Positions 28,960 to 39,641 of a DNA stretch of 64,000 nucleotides are shown piece by piece; the stretch's first letter is position 1; the number at the start of each line of letters is the position of its first letter. This DNA comes from Emiliania huxleyi CCMP1516 (taxonomy: Eukaryota > Haptophyta > Isochrysidales > Noelaerhabdaceae): the NCBI RefSeq assembly GCF_000372725.1, contig NW_005201287.1, forward strand, positions 698,272 through 762,271, given 5' to 3'. Made by a program: the position numbers and the translations under genes. A model generated the notes under the pieces. It saw nothing but the letters and a program-made list of their open reading frames with translations, was not told the origin of the DNA and ran no database searches.

Positions 28960-29729
28960 CCGGCTGCTTTGCCCACTTGGGCGACGAGAAGAAGAATTCA
29001 ATTTACCCCCCCGTCCACAGGTCTTGTCGCGGTCCGGTAGTTCGCCGGGCCCCCTGTTAGAGAAGGCGTCACACGGTCGCTCGGCCGCGGGACCAACGGG
29101 GCAATCAGGTCGCCCCGAATATTCGAGGGCAAGCTCCTCCACCGCACGACCCCTTCCCAGTACACCGGGGAGACCGGGTCCTGGGCCCTCACCTGTTGGT
29201 GGAGCACCCCCTTCGCCTCGCGAGACATCCGAGGTATCGACGTTGGTTTGAGGCAATCCGCAGCAGACCCGACCCGCTCCGAGAGAGCGGGCTTCCGCAC
29301 CATCCCATACCTCTCGGAACGGGAAGGAGCACCGGGGGCAGTCCGCGTCAGCGAGTCGGTCGGGCGCAAACCCCGTCGGTAGGGGGGTGGTCCTGCCGAG
29401 GCCACATCGGGTGCATCCCCTCGCGTGGCAGATGTGCTCCGCCCTCGCGGCCCACGGCGCCCCTTGCTGGCTCTGGGGGGAGGGCGGGGGGGTCGATGTC
29501 GATGACCCCTCCGTGCTCCCGAAGGGTCGGTCCGATTCGTTGCAGAGTGTCTCCGCGTCGAGCTGAGCCTCCGCACCTTCGGCCGTGGTCAGCGTGATGC
29601 CGTCCACATCGGCGAGGTTGACATGTCCGTGCCCGGTCCTCTCCTCCGCGTCCGCGCCGCCCGATGCGACGCTGGCCGCGCGCCCGCCCACGGCGAGGAC
29701 CTAGCTAGCGGGAGGCGTTACACGTCCTG

Positions 29730-30439
29730 GTGCAGCGGTTCGGGCGCGCGCCGCAGGATGCGCGGACCTACTTTGACGACATCGTGAGCGGCCGCCACTG
29801 CTCTCGCACTCGCTGGATGCGCTTCTATGGCAACGAGGGCGACGAGGTTTCGCGGCGCGACGGCACGCCTGACTTTACGCGGCCGGCGCCGGCAATCCTG
29901 GGCTTCGACTCGGGCGGCGGCTCAATTGACGGCTTCTGCGGGCGCCACGGGGGGTGGGGCAGCACCATCAGGCAGCGCTGCGTCCGCGCCAACCTGCAGC
30001 TGCTCGCCGTCTGGCCCTCTGACTACAACTTGTGCCGCAACTTTGAGTGGCAGGCGTGCGCTGCGCAGGGCAGCCTGCCAGACCAGGACGAGAACCGCAT
30101 CAAATTTGCCGTCGCGCCCGGGTCCCTAAACACGGGCGGCGCTTACGGCCACCCCTTCAACCGCTGCTCCGGCTGGACTCCGAACGGCGCCAACAGCGGG
30201 ACATACCCGAACGCGGGCTATGCGAACGACGACATCTTTTTCCTGGAGACGTGCTCTTCAACCTCCAGATCTGCGAGAATGGCGAGGAGCTCTTCCGCTT
30301 GAGGGCTGGCGAGGAGTGGCGCTGCCGCTTCTCGCCAGAGCGGGTGTACGAGCTGCAGCGGATCTTGATGACCCCGGCGGAGCCCGAGCCGTGGGGTGCG
30401 CCGCTGTGCCACTACAACCAGGCGGGGAATGAGGGGTGA
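29730..30439 (+). pseudogene. Unknown Cys-containing protein fragment with a one-base frame break
   Basis: The frame from 29730 codes for a well-formed sequence with spaced cysteines and aromatic residues (RTRWMRFYGNEGDEVSRRDG; FCGRHGGWGSTIRQRCVRAN; DYNLCRNFEWQACAAQG; RCSGWTPNGANSG). At about 30247 (FFLE) coding continues in another frame (LFNLQICENGEELFRLRAGE ... PLCHYNQAGNEG) and stops at 30439. One missing base explains both halves. The composition suggests an extracellular or lectin-like protein, but I know no family, and the true start is not visible. It could be a real gene with an assembly error. Confidence 0.5.
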
Positions 30440-31040
30440 GACGAGGCTGGCCCGGAGAAACTTAACTTACCCTTACCTGGCCCGGGCCGATTTTTTTCTG
30501 AGAAAGGCCTGGGTTCCGGCTCCTACCCGGATAGGGGGTCTGTTCCCACTGGCTGGCCCCTCCCAGATAGGAATCTATGTATGTCGAAAGGAGACGGCGC
30601 AAAGACGAGTTCGTCAGGCACAGAGGCCACAGCGCACACGGGGAACTGGAATGTCCGTGAAACGACTCGGAATCGAATCGGAACCCGGAAACGCATATAT
30701 GAGCAAGACGTCGAATAGGAAACGAGATGGGCATTCACGTGGACCGGAAACGCGCAATGTATCGCAGTTCGCGAGAGTCGGGAAACTGGAGCTGGCCCGC
30801 ATGTCGGAGCGGGTGCGGCACACGGGATACCTAGGCTGTCTTCTGGACATCTTCTGGACATCTTCTGAACATCTCACTTCTGGACTCCTGGATCTTCTGG
30901 ACATCTCAGCCTATTGTCTTCTGGACCTCTTCTGGACATCTTCTGAACACATCTCTTCTGGACCTCTTCTGGATCTTCCGGATCTCTTCTGGACGTTCTT
31001 GGGACTCCCAGAGAGTCTGTGGGACGCTGGGACGCGATGC
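30440..31040. repeat. Intergenic with CTTCTGGACATC tandem array
   Basis: A dispersed repeat at 30508-30544 (CCTGGGTTCCGGCTCCTA) also occurs at 14775-14811. From about 30836 to 30995 units of TCTTCTGGACATC/TCTTCTGGACC repeat imperfectly. Confidence 0.7.
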
Positions 31041-32864
31041 CTAGGCAACCCGCATCGACGTGGCTGCTGAATGCGGCTTGACCGGAGCCTCGGGTGTCTT
31101 CTTGCAGACCACCTTGAAATAGACGAGGAGGAAGGCCAGTCCGAGGACAATGAGCACAAGCAACGCGGCGGCGAGAATCACAACCAACGTGGTCAGCACG
31201 TCCTCCTTCCCAGTACCCGGCGGCGACGGCAGCAGTGGCGGAAAGGGGGGAGAGGAAGGTGGCGACGGGGGCGAGCACATCCCCTGCAGTGCATTGCGCG
31301 CCCAGGTCTCCAGCATCTGCCAATTTGCGTCGCTCATCGAGCCGTGCTGCTCCAGGACATTGAACGCGGGGCTGTAAAGGCGCGTCGCCCATGGGCCGCC
31401 GTCCTTGGAGTTGAAGGCGCTGCGTGCGCTTGCCTCGCTTGTGAAAACGTCGCCGAAAGCCCCCTGACTGCGCACATGCCATGTCACCACCCACCGTAGT
31501 TGGTCCTCGCAGGGGGGCGGCGGCGGGGATAAGACGGTGGTCTGGCCGTACCAGTTGTCACCCCAGCACTCTACGAGCGAGTTGTCCGCCCGGATGGCGC
31601 AGGTGTGGCGCCCGCCCGCCGAGATATGCGAGTACGGCACGTTTGGCATGATGTCGCGCGGGCGATTGTCACCCCAGCCCCAGCACTCTGCGAGCGAGTT
31701 GTCCGCCCGGATGGCGCAGGTGTGGTAAATGCCCACCGAGATCTGCGTGTACTCCACGTTTGGCGTGGCGACGGTCTGGCCGCTGCACTCTGCGAGCGAG
31801 TTGTCCGCCCGGATGGCGCAAGTCAGGTACTTGCCCGCCGAGATCTGCGTGTACGGCACGTTTGGCAAGACGGTGCCCTGGCCGTTGTAGCTGTAGCCCC
31901 AGCACTCTACGAACGAGTTGTCCGCCCGGATGGCGCAAGTGTGCAAGCCGCCCGCCGCGATCTGCGTGTACTCCACGTTTGGCGATGGGGTGGCCTGACC
32001 GTCGTCGTTGAGGCCCCAGCACTCTGCGAGCGAGTTGTCCGCCCGGATGCCGCAGGTGTGCGTGCCCCACACCGCGCCGCCCGCTGAGATCTGCGTGTAC
32101 GGCACGTCTGGCGATGGGGTGCTCTGGCCGAAAGTGTTGTCACCCCAGCACTCTGCGCGCGAGTTGTCCGCCCGGATGCCGCAAGTGTGGTATATGCTCG
32201 CCGAGATCTGCGTGTACTGCACGTTTGGCGAGACGGTGGTCTGGCCGTACTCGTTCCAACCCCAGCACTCTGCGAGCGAGTTGTCCTCCCGGATGATGCA
32301 GGTGTGGTACTCGCCCGCCGAGATTGAGGGCGTGCAGCATGGCTTGTCGTATCCAATGTCTTTGATCCAGCATTGTGTGGGCGGAGACTCCCTTTCGTCA
32401 GGCACATAGCCTCCGTAGTATGCACCTTCGCCCTCGTAGCAGCTGCAATTGCAAAGCGGCGGCGCCGGTGGCGGCGGAGGCGACGCGGCGGCTAGTGCAG
32501 TCAGTCGGCGTGGGGTGGTCATCGCCTCGCATGGCACGACCAGAGAGAGCATCAGCATCTTGGCGGATGACACCTGCGGCGGTGGAGCGGTGCTCTGCCC
32601 GCGGTTGCGTGGCCAAGGGCGCGGGGTGGTTGCTTCGTATGCCAAACTGCCCATCGCCGCTGCAGTCGCCGCTGACACCGCTGCTGCCGCCACGCAGCTG
32701 CCGCGACAGAGAGCGAGTGCTTTGGGTGTGGAGAGGAGCGAGCGCACGCTGGGGAGTGTGAGCCGCGCACCATATCGCGATCGGAAGGAGCGACGTAGAG
32801 CGACGCCGTCTGATCGACTTTGATCCTCGCGTGACTCAATCGTGTCGGCGGCTTCCCTGAACAT
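31041..32864 (-). CDS. Secreted or surface RCC1-repeat protein, type I membrane
   Basis: A single frame of 607 codons; the likely start is the Met at 32558 (MLMLSLVVPCEAM), which gives a short hydrophobic leader. After a Pro-rich and Cys-containing segment (CNCSCYEGEG) come eight near-identical repeats of about 38 residues. The pattern is ISAG-x-YHTC-A-IRADNS-LAECWG-x-N-x-x-GQ-x-x-x-PNVPYTQ, one blade each of an RCC1-type propeller. The Cys residues in HTC and ECWG suggest disulphides in an extracellular protein. A small domain (QLRWVVTWHVRSQGAFGDVF) and a Pro-rich linker lead to one helix (TLVVILAAALLVLIVLGLAF) and a short cytoplasmic tail. The ligand is unknown. The strong DNA identity between repeats indicates recent expansion. 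Confidence 0.75.
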   Translation of the reverse strand: MFREAADTIESREDQSRSDGVALRRSFRSRYGARLTLPSVRSLLSTPKALALCRGSCVAAAAVSAATAAAMGSLAYEATTPRPWPRNRGQSTAPPPQVSSAKMLMLSLVVPCEAMTTPRRLTALAAASPPPPPAPPLCNCSCYEGEGAYYGGYVPDERESPPTQCWIKDIGYDKPCCTPSISAGEYHTCIIREDNSLAECWGWNEYGQTTVSPNVQYTQISASIYHTCGIRADNSRAECWGDNTFGQSTPSPDVPYTQISAGGAVWGTHTCGIRADNSLAECWGLNDDGQATPSPNVEYTQIAAGGLHTCAIRADNSFVECWGYSYNGQGTVLPNVPYTQISAGKYLTCAIRADNSLAECSGQTVATPNVEYTQISVGIYHTCAIRADNSLAECWGWGDNRPRDIMPNVPYSHISAGGRHTCAIRADNSLVECWGDNWYGQTTVLSPPPPPCEDQLRWVVTWHVRSQGAFGDVFTSEASARSAFNSKDGGPWATRLYSPAFNVLEQHGSMSDANWQMLETWARNALQGMCSPPSPPSSPPFPPLLPSPPGTGKEDVLTTLVVILAAALLVLIVLGLAFLLVYFKVVCKKTPEAPVKPHSAATSMRVA

Positions 32865-33330
32865 GATTTTTTTTGTCCGTCACACTTCTCTCTCGGGGGC
32901 TTGGGCGGGCCGCCCGGCGCCCGTACGTAATCGTTAACCCAGCCAGGCAGAAATAAAGAAAGAAAGCCAGTGCAGCAGCGCGTTGGGAGCGGATTGGTTC
33001 CCAACGCGGCCAATTGATATCAACCCCGGGGTTTTTTTCTGAGACGGCCCCGCCTGGGTTCCAACTTTTTGCGGGGTATGGTATGGTAGGGTCGCGGCCC
33101 AAAGGGTGGGGGGGTATGGTCCTGACCGCCCATCCCCGGTCTCCGGGAGGCTGGGTCTGTCAGCAGGCGGGGGGGTATGGTCTCGAGGTGGGTTGCGCGA
33201 CGCTACCATACCATACCCCGCAAAAAGTCCGAACCCTGCTCCTCGTTGTTGTGCTCGGTCATCCGCCGCTGCATGAGGTTTCGGTGAAGAAGGACTTTCG
33301 GCGACGTCCGTTCCCTTGGACACGTCGACA
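32865..33330. repeat. Intergenic with perfect 26-bp inverted repeat
   Basis: The arms 33064-33089 and 33203-33228 (ACTTTTTGCGGGGTATGGTA plus TGGTAG, inverted) are perfect and enclose about 113 bp with further GGGGGGGTATGGT words. This looks like a small palindromic mobile element or structured region. No gene is seen. Confidence 0.7.
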
Positions 33331-34134
33331 CATGGCCCCGACGCAGCTCAGCATTGTGCTGGAGCGCATGCTAAACGAACTCGGGATAGCCGACCTCAGT
33401 AAGTTCGAGGCTGTGCTCATGCACGATACAGGCGCGGTGCTCGACGCGATCCGAAGCACCGCTGCAGCCGCAGAGGCTGGTGCGGCGGCTTATGCCAGCT
33501 CGGCCACGAGCAATGTTGTTGTGTGCCCAAGCAGCACTGCTACCGCTGGCGCAATCTCTGTTCAGCACAAGGGCAGCATCTCCCGCACTCTCGTCAGCAC
33601 AGACGCGCAAACCACGCTAAAGGGCTCGGACGTCCATGCAGCCGCGAGTAGTGCGACTGCTGAGATGCTGCTCCGGCAGGAGTTATAAGAGAAGTTGCGG
33701 TCACAGACCAAGGATCTCGCTTCTGAGCAGCGCTCTGCGAGCGCTATGAAGAAGGCGCGCTCGCGTCGGCGCGGGATGAGCTTGCTGCGGCACAAGAGCT
33801 GAGGCGCTCCGACTGCGACAACCTGAGGAGAGCGCAGCAGGCTGCTAAACGCGACATCAAAGCGGCCGAGCGGATGGCCGACCAGGCAAATCATGCAGCT
33901 CGAGCTGAGTGTGAGTGGCGTATCGGCGAGATGCGGGCCAAGATGCAGGCCGAGCTGCGCGAGCAGCTCGACGCGCTGCAGATTTCGATGGAGGCAGAGG
34001 CGAGGCGCGCTGATGCCGCAGAGGCGGAGAGGTCAAGGCTGCACAACAAGATGGAGGGGATTATGCGCACGCGTGAGGGGTTAATAGACGCACTCGCAGA
34101 GGTGCAGCGCAAGCGCGAACATAGTGATTGTTAA
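33331..34134 (+). pseudogene. Coiled-coil protein gene with stop and frame break
   Basis: The frame from MAPTQLSIVLERMLNELG runs to a TAA at 33686-33688. Coiled-coil coding resumes directly after it in the same frame (EKLRSQTKDLASEQRSA), shifts frame near 33745, and continues as ARDELAAAQELRRSDCDNLR ... MRTREGLIDALAEVQRKREH to 34134. The continuous heptad character across the breaks shows one ancestral coiled-coil protein. It is a pseudogene or carries assembly errors. The function is unknown. Confidence 0.6.
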
Positions 34135-35994
34135 GAGATATACGTAGCGTTACAGTCGTACGGTCGTCGACCCTCCCACTGTTTGGGCCGCCCGTGCGGA
34201 CCCCGGAGAGAGCTGTTGCGCGTGCAGACAGCGTTGCGCGAGCACTGGAGAGGCCAGCCCCCGGCTTCTCAGCATGTCGCGAGTGCTGTGTCTCTGCCTA
34301 CCTGGTAGCTGGGTGCGGTGGGGGACTCCCTGGTGGCTTTTGGTTACAAATTTACGGATTTGCGGATTTACGGATCCACCCCCCTCCCTCCCTGAGCCCT
34401 GGTCTGACAGACTGACAGCAAACCCGGACAGCGCCTGACAGTGCCCGACAGCCTGACAGCGCTGACAGCACTTTCTCTGACAGCCTGACAGCACGTATCT
34501 GACAGCCTGACAGCAGAGTCTGACATCAGAGGGGCTCCGTCGCTGTCAGGCCCTAACGTGACAGCCTGACAGCTGCCTGACAGCCCGACAGCACACAGTG
34601 GCCTGACAGCAGCGCTGACAGCCCGACAGCCCGACCAGCCCGACAGCAGCACAGACCGTACACAGCCGTGCAGCCTCTTTCTTGCGCCCCATGAGGGTAT
34701 AACAAAACATGCAAAGACATGTGAGTGTGGTCCATGTCCATGTAGTCATGGGCTGGTCATGGGTCTCTCTCTCAACCCTCCGTCCCTCCCGCCCCACCTC
34801 TGCGTACCCCTCTCTAGCACCGGCGGCTGTGCTACTACAAATGAAGCTACCAGCTAGCCTTCTGGGGCCCTACAGTCATATGCCTACGGCGTCTGGGTGG
34901 GGGTGGCCGCCGCCGTCTGTGCCGCGCTGCCACCGCCGCCGCCTGCGCCTGCGCCGCCATCTGCGCTCCCCAGGCGGACCCCTTCTAGGCAGAGTAGAGA
35001 CTAGAGTATGTGTAGTAGAGTCCTGCTGGTCTCCTCTTGATAATGTCATAAGTGTGGATAGTGTGTCAGAGCCTGACAGCACCCCGACAGCACCAACCGA
35101 CAGCACCTGACAGCACCGGCGTCTCTGACAGCAGCAGCAGCCCGACAGCTCTGACAGCTCCGACAGCGTCTGACAGCAACACCCGACAGCTCCGACAGCA
35201 CCCGACAGCTACGGAGCCCCTCTGATGTCAGACAAGCACCCGACAGCACCCGACAGCACTGACAGCACCTGACAGCTGGTCTGACAGAGGCACCTGACAG
35301 TGCCTGACAGTGCCTGACAGCCTGACAGATCACCTGACAGCACCTGACAGCCTGACAGCCAGGGCTCAGCTCCCTCCCCGTCCCGCGGCCCGGCCGTGAG
35401 ACGCCGATCCGGGAATCAAGTTGTTGCCGGAAGTCACAAAGTCAAAAAGAACGATCGACGAAACCGGCGACATAACATCATCCCCGCATTTTCCCGCCCC
35501 AACGCGCCATCAGTCACGAGTCAGCATGTTCACCGCGTTCACACGGTTCTCAGATCTCACCGCGGAGCCGGGAGGAAGCGTCCAGTCTCCAGACAACTCC
35601 TGAGCTCCTGAGTCCAATAAAAACAATAATGAATTTAAGCGAATCGCCGCTGAAGTGTGTGAAGAGTGAAAATTGCAAAGTCCATAAGCATCATATCACA
35701 CTGCAAGTGCAACAGAGAACAGACAAAAAGACACGCGTAGGAATCCCGACACGGCGCTTGAGAAACTGTGGAACCCTGAGGTCTCCTCTCTCTGACAGAC
35801 CCCCCAATCAGCCCGACATTCCACTCCAGTCTCCACCTCTCTCCGCACCTCACTCTCCCCACTTGCGACTTGCGGCCCCCCCGCGCCTTCTTTGCGTGTC
35901 CCCGAAAGCGGCCCGGTGGCCCTTAGTACGGCCCCGAAGCAACGAACGAGGCCCCTCTCCCCCTCCCAGCCCACCCCGCCACCCTAGCAACCGC
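34135..35994. repeat. TGACAG-rich tandem arrays and gene-free DNA
   Basis: Two blocks, about 34408-34652 and 35077-35362, consist of irregular spacings of CTGACAGC/CCGACAGC (for example GCCTGACAGCACCTGACAG). The DNA between them (34655-35070) and after them to the COX15 3' end shows no supported gene. The period is variable, so this is a degenerate minisatellite rather than a CRISPR-like array. Confidence 0.75.
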
Positions 35995-37762
35995 CTAGGC
36001 CACCGCAACTCGCTGCCCGATCCGCGCGGCGAGCTTGCCAGCCTGCGCCGGCGCGCGGCACGAGTGCAGGGTGAAGAGGACCACCTGTTCAGAGACCGAT
36101 CCTGTGAAGGGGCGTCGCGGCAGCCGGCGCATCGCGGTCCGCCGCCACCGAGAAGAGGCTCAGCGCGCCCGCCTGGTGCGCGGAGCCGAGGTGGACCGGC
36201 ACGCAGTTGACCAGCGTCGCGACGCCGAGCCCGACCTGGCCCCACGCCGCGAGGAGGAGCAGGTCGGTGGCGAGGCGCAGCTGCGGCGGCAGCGGCATCG
36301 CCTGCACCCACACCCACACGCCCGACACCGAGGCGAGGGTGGTGAGGGCGAGGGCGCGGTGGTGCAGCTGCACCGACGGCACCGACTCGAAGAAGTTGCG
36401 GTAGAGGGGCCGCAGCTCCATGTAGCCCTCGGGCACCAGCCGCCCCTCCATCAGCGGGAAGGTGTTGAAGGCGAAGCCCGCCTGTGGGACGCGTCGCGGA
36501 CAACGTGTCGCGGACGCGTCGTGGACGTGTCGCGGACGTGTCGCGGACGTGTCCACCGGGGAGGGGTCGGAAGGCCGGGGCCGGCGGCACCTGCCTCCCG
36601 GCGACAAAGGCGCCAGAGATAGCGGTGACGCCGACGAGGAGGGCGAGGCCGCGCACGCGCTGCTGCAGCGGCCGGAGCGAGGGCAGCGCCACCGCCTCCG
36701 CCACGCGCGGCTGCAGGATCCCGAGCGAGGTGTGGAGCAGGACCGAAAAGATCCCAAACGCGCAAGTCAGGTGGGCGGCGAGGCGGTAGGGCGAGACGGT
36801 GGGGATGCCGCCGTCGATCGCCTCGACCTGCTTCGAGTCGAGGCCCGACCGCACCATCCACCACCCCACGAGGCCTACGGGGCCAAGCCGCGGGGACGCG
36901 TCACCGCACCGCCTCTGGCCGTGCCTCGACCGCCTCCGCCCGCCGGCGAGGGCCTTGCGATCCGCCCGCGAGGAGAAGGCCGCCGAGGGTGGGGGCGAGG
37001 CTGCGCGGGATGCGGCCTCGCGCCCAAAAGTAGGCGAGGGGCACGCCGTAGATGACGCCGATGGACCTGCGTGCCGGGCGGTGGCAGCGAGCCGTGGGAA
37101 GGGGGTGGCAGCGAGCCGTGGGAGGGGCGAGGGCTTGGGACGGTGCGGGGCCGGTGCTGTGCGGTGGAGTGTGGAAGGAGGGAGGGGCGCGGCCTGTGCG
37201 GCGGGCGAGAGAGGCTGGGCGAGGGAGCGCACCGTCCCATCATCCGGTGGAACCACTCCCAGAAGAAGATGCCCTTGAAGTCCTCCATCGAGAAGGGAAT
37301 CGACGAGCCCTTGTACAGCCGCTGGTACTCGGGAAACTGCTTCCACCGGTCAAACTCGGCCTCCCACTCGGCGTCGTTGCGCGGCCACCGCTTGCCCTGC
37401 GGCCGCCAGTCCGTCATCGACAGGCCCGACCTCGTCAGCCGCGTGATGCCGCCAACGACGACCATGCAAAACACGGAGCCGCTGCTCACGAGCAGCCACC
37501 ACCCGACGGCGCGGTCCACGGTCTGGGCCGCAGGAGCCGCCACCGCCGACGCGACGGCCTCCGCCACGCTGCCCGCGCCAACGCCGGGCATTGACAATGT
37601 CGAGCGGCCGCGTCGAGCGAGCGAGAGCAGTGGCTGGCTAGACGATACACTCGCGCTGAGCAGCCGAGGAAGCGCGCTGGTAGACGCGCTCGCGCCGGCG
37701 AGCAGCCGCGGCAGCGCGGGCAGTGCCCTCGCGCGCGCGACGCGGGCCGCCTGGAGCAGCAT
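35995..37762 (-). CDS. COX15: Heme A synthase COX15
   Basis: A mitochondrial inner-membrane enzyme that oxidises heme O to heme A for cytochrome c oxidase. Exons on the minus strand are 37762-37233, 37066-36954, 36874-36591, 36481-36149 and 36084-35995; all phases fit and give 449 residues. The N-terminus is rich in Arg, Ala and Ser, as in a mitochondrial presequence. Family blocks are VGWWLLVSSGSVFCMVVVGG, ITRLTRSGLSMTDWRPQG, WEWFHRMMGR (the E-x-x-H-R heme ligand), GWWMVRSGL, AFNTFPLMEG, LHHRALALTT and a closing HLGSAHQAGALSLFS. The second intron (36875-36953) uses a GC donor. The intron at 36482-36590 is full of ACACGTCC(GCG) words. The gene faces away from the F-box/kelch gene, and the starts are 190 bp apart. 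Confidence 0.92.
36482..36590 (-). repeat. Intron made of ACACGTCC words
   Basis: On the minus strand the intron holds GGACACGTCCGCGACACGTC, then CGCGACACGTCCACGACGCG and related words. It is the same word family as in the SURF4 and arabinosyltransferase introns, but here I see no flanking exon copy. Confidence 0.7.
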
Positions 37763-37947
37763 CGGGAACGAGCGACGAGCTGCGGCACAGGAGGAGGAGC
37801 AGCCGAGCGGCGAGCGCTTCGGCGACCAGCAGAATGTTCCAGTGTGCGAGAAGAAAAGTCCGTCGCAACATGCCGTCCTCCGTGCCACTGTTTTTCTTTC
37901 TTTCGGGCAAAATGTCCGTTTTATCAAGCTCTCAGCCGCCACCCATC

Positions 37948-38835
37948 ATGGCCTCCCACCGCATCGGCGCGCGCGTCGCGGGCCTCTCGCCAGCGCAGCG
38001 GTGCGCCATCATCGAGGCGCAGGCGGGCGCGAGCGACGCCGCAATGCGCGTGGCGGAGGAGCACACCACACGGCTCGTGGAGCAGCCCGAGTGGGTGCTC
38101 TCCGAGGTCCTCCTCTCGCCGGACCTCGCCCCGCACATCCTCGCCCAGCTGCCGACCAAGGCGCATGCCGCCAAGGGGACGTGCCGCGCGTGGCGCCGCG
38201 GCTGGTGTGGACGGAGACGCTGCCGAAGCGCGGCCGCGACAGCGATTGGCGCCGATGCCGTCGGCACGTGAAAGTGCAGGCATGGCGACGCTCGATGGCA
38301 AGCTCTATGCGGCGGGCGGCGAGAATGAGGCTGACGGCGCAACTTTCAACCTGGTGGAGCGGTACGACTTGGCTACGAACGCGTGGGGGGCGGTGGCGCC
38401 GATGGCGACCGCACGGGTTTCTCACGCCATGGCGGTTCTCGACGGCAGGCTGTACGCTGCGGGAGGTCACAACGACGACGAGGATGCATCATCTACCTCA
38501 CCTCGGTGGAGCGGTACGATCCCGCGACGAACGCATGGGAGGCGGTGGCGCCGCTGACGGCGGCTCGGTGTAATTTTGCCGTGGCGGTGCTCGACGGCAA
38601 GCTGTACGCGGTGGGTGGCAGCGCGGGCAACGGCCACCTCGGCTCGGTGGAGCGGTACGATCCGGCGCTGGATGCGTGGGAAGCGGTGGCGCCGATGGCA
38701 GAGGCGCGGTATAAGCTCGCCGTGGCGGTGCTGGACGGCAGGCTGTATGCGGTGGGGCTCGCCGCGGGCGCGTCTCGCTCTCCTTATTTATTTATGACGA
38801 GCTCTCCAGCCCGCTGCTTTCCACCACGTGTGTGA
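37948..38835 (+). pseudogene. F-box/kelch-repeat protein gene with frame breaks
   Basis: The frame from MASHRIGARVAGL holds an F-box-like helix pair (LLSPDLAPHILAQLPTKAHA, then GTCRAWRRGW). Kelch repeats follow in a second frame (ATLDGKLYAAGGENEADGAT; LVERYDLATNAWGAVAPMAT; AVLDGRLYAAGGHNDDED) and then in the first frame again (VERYDPATNAWEAVAPLTAA; AVLDGKLYAVGGSAGNG; VLDGRLYAVG). The last blade runs into simple repeats. Intact family members are substrate receptors of SCF ligases with six blades; here about three and a half remain. The two frame changes near 38180-38270 and 38490 mean a decayed gene or indel errors. Confidence 0.6.
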
Positions 38836-39300
<465 letters not shown>

Positions 39301-39641
39301 ACCAATCGGAGTATTCACCTAGGTGATGCGCATCAGAGACACGTCTGCGCCCTCCAGCGCGACGACGCCTTGGCCGGGATGTTCTTTCTTCTCATGAGGC
39401 TCCCGTGGTGTACCTGTGTTAGTGCCAGTGCGCGCCAGTCCCGTGCCTAGTGTCGTGCGAGAGTATTCATCCTCAAATTCTTCTCCCGAGAGTCTCGTTC
39501 TTCGGACGTACGTTCCTCCTGGAGTCCCTCCTGGAGTCCCTGGCCAATGCCTCGTTCCTTGGCCGGTCGCGCGGTTGCGATCTGCACCGATCCCGGTTCG
39601 CCCTGCTGTGCTCAGCAGCTTCCTCACCAAGCCCGGCGCCG

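Noticed and set aside
29000..29700. LTR or gag-like zinc-knuckle gene from the Cys pairs upstream of the SMIM4-like peptide
   Set aside because: The C-x-x-C spacing does not make a CCHC knuckle and no other retroelement part is adjacent.
34408..34652. CRISPR-like array
   Set aside because: Units have variable length and no unique spacers, and the genome is eukaryotic.
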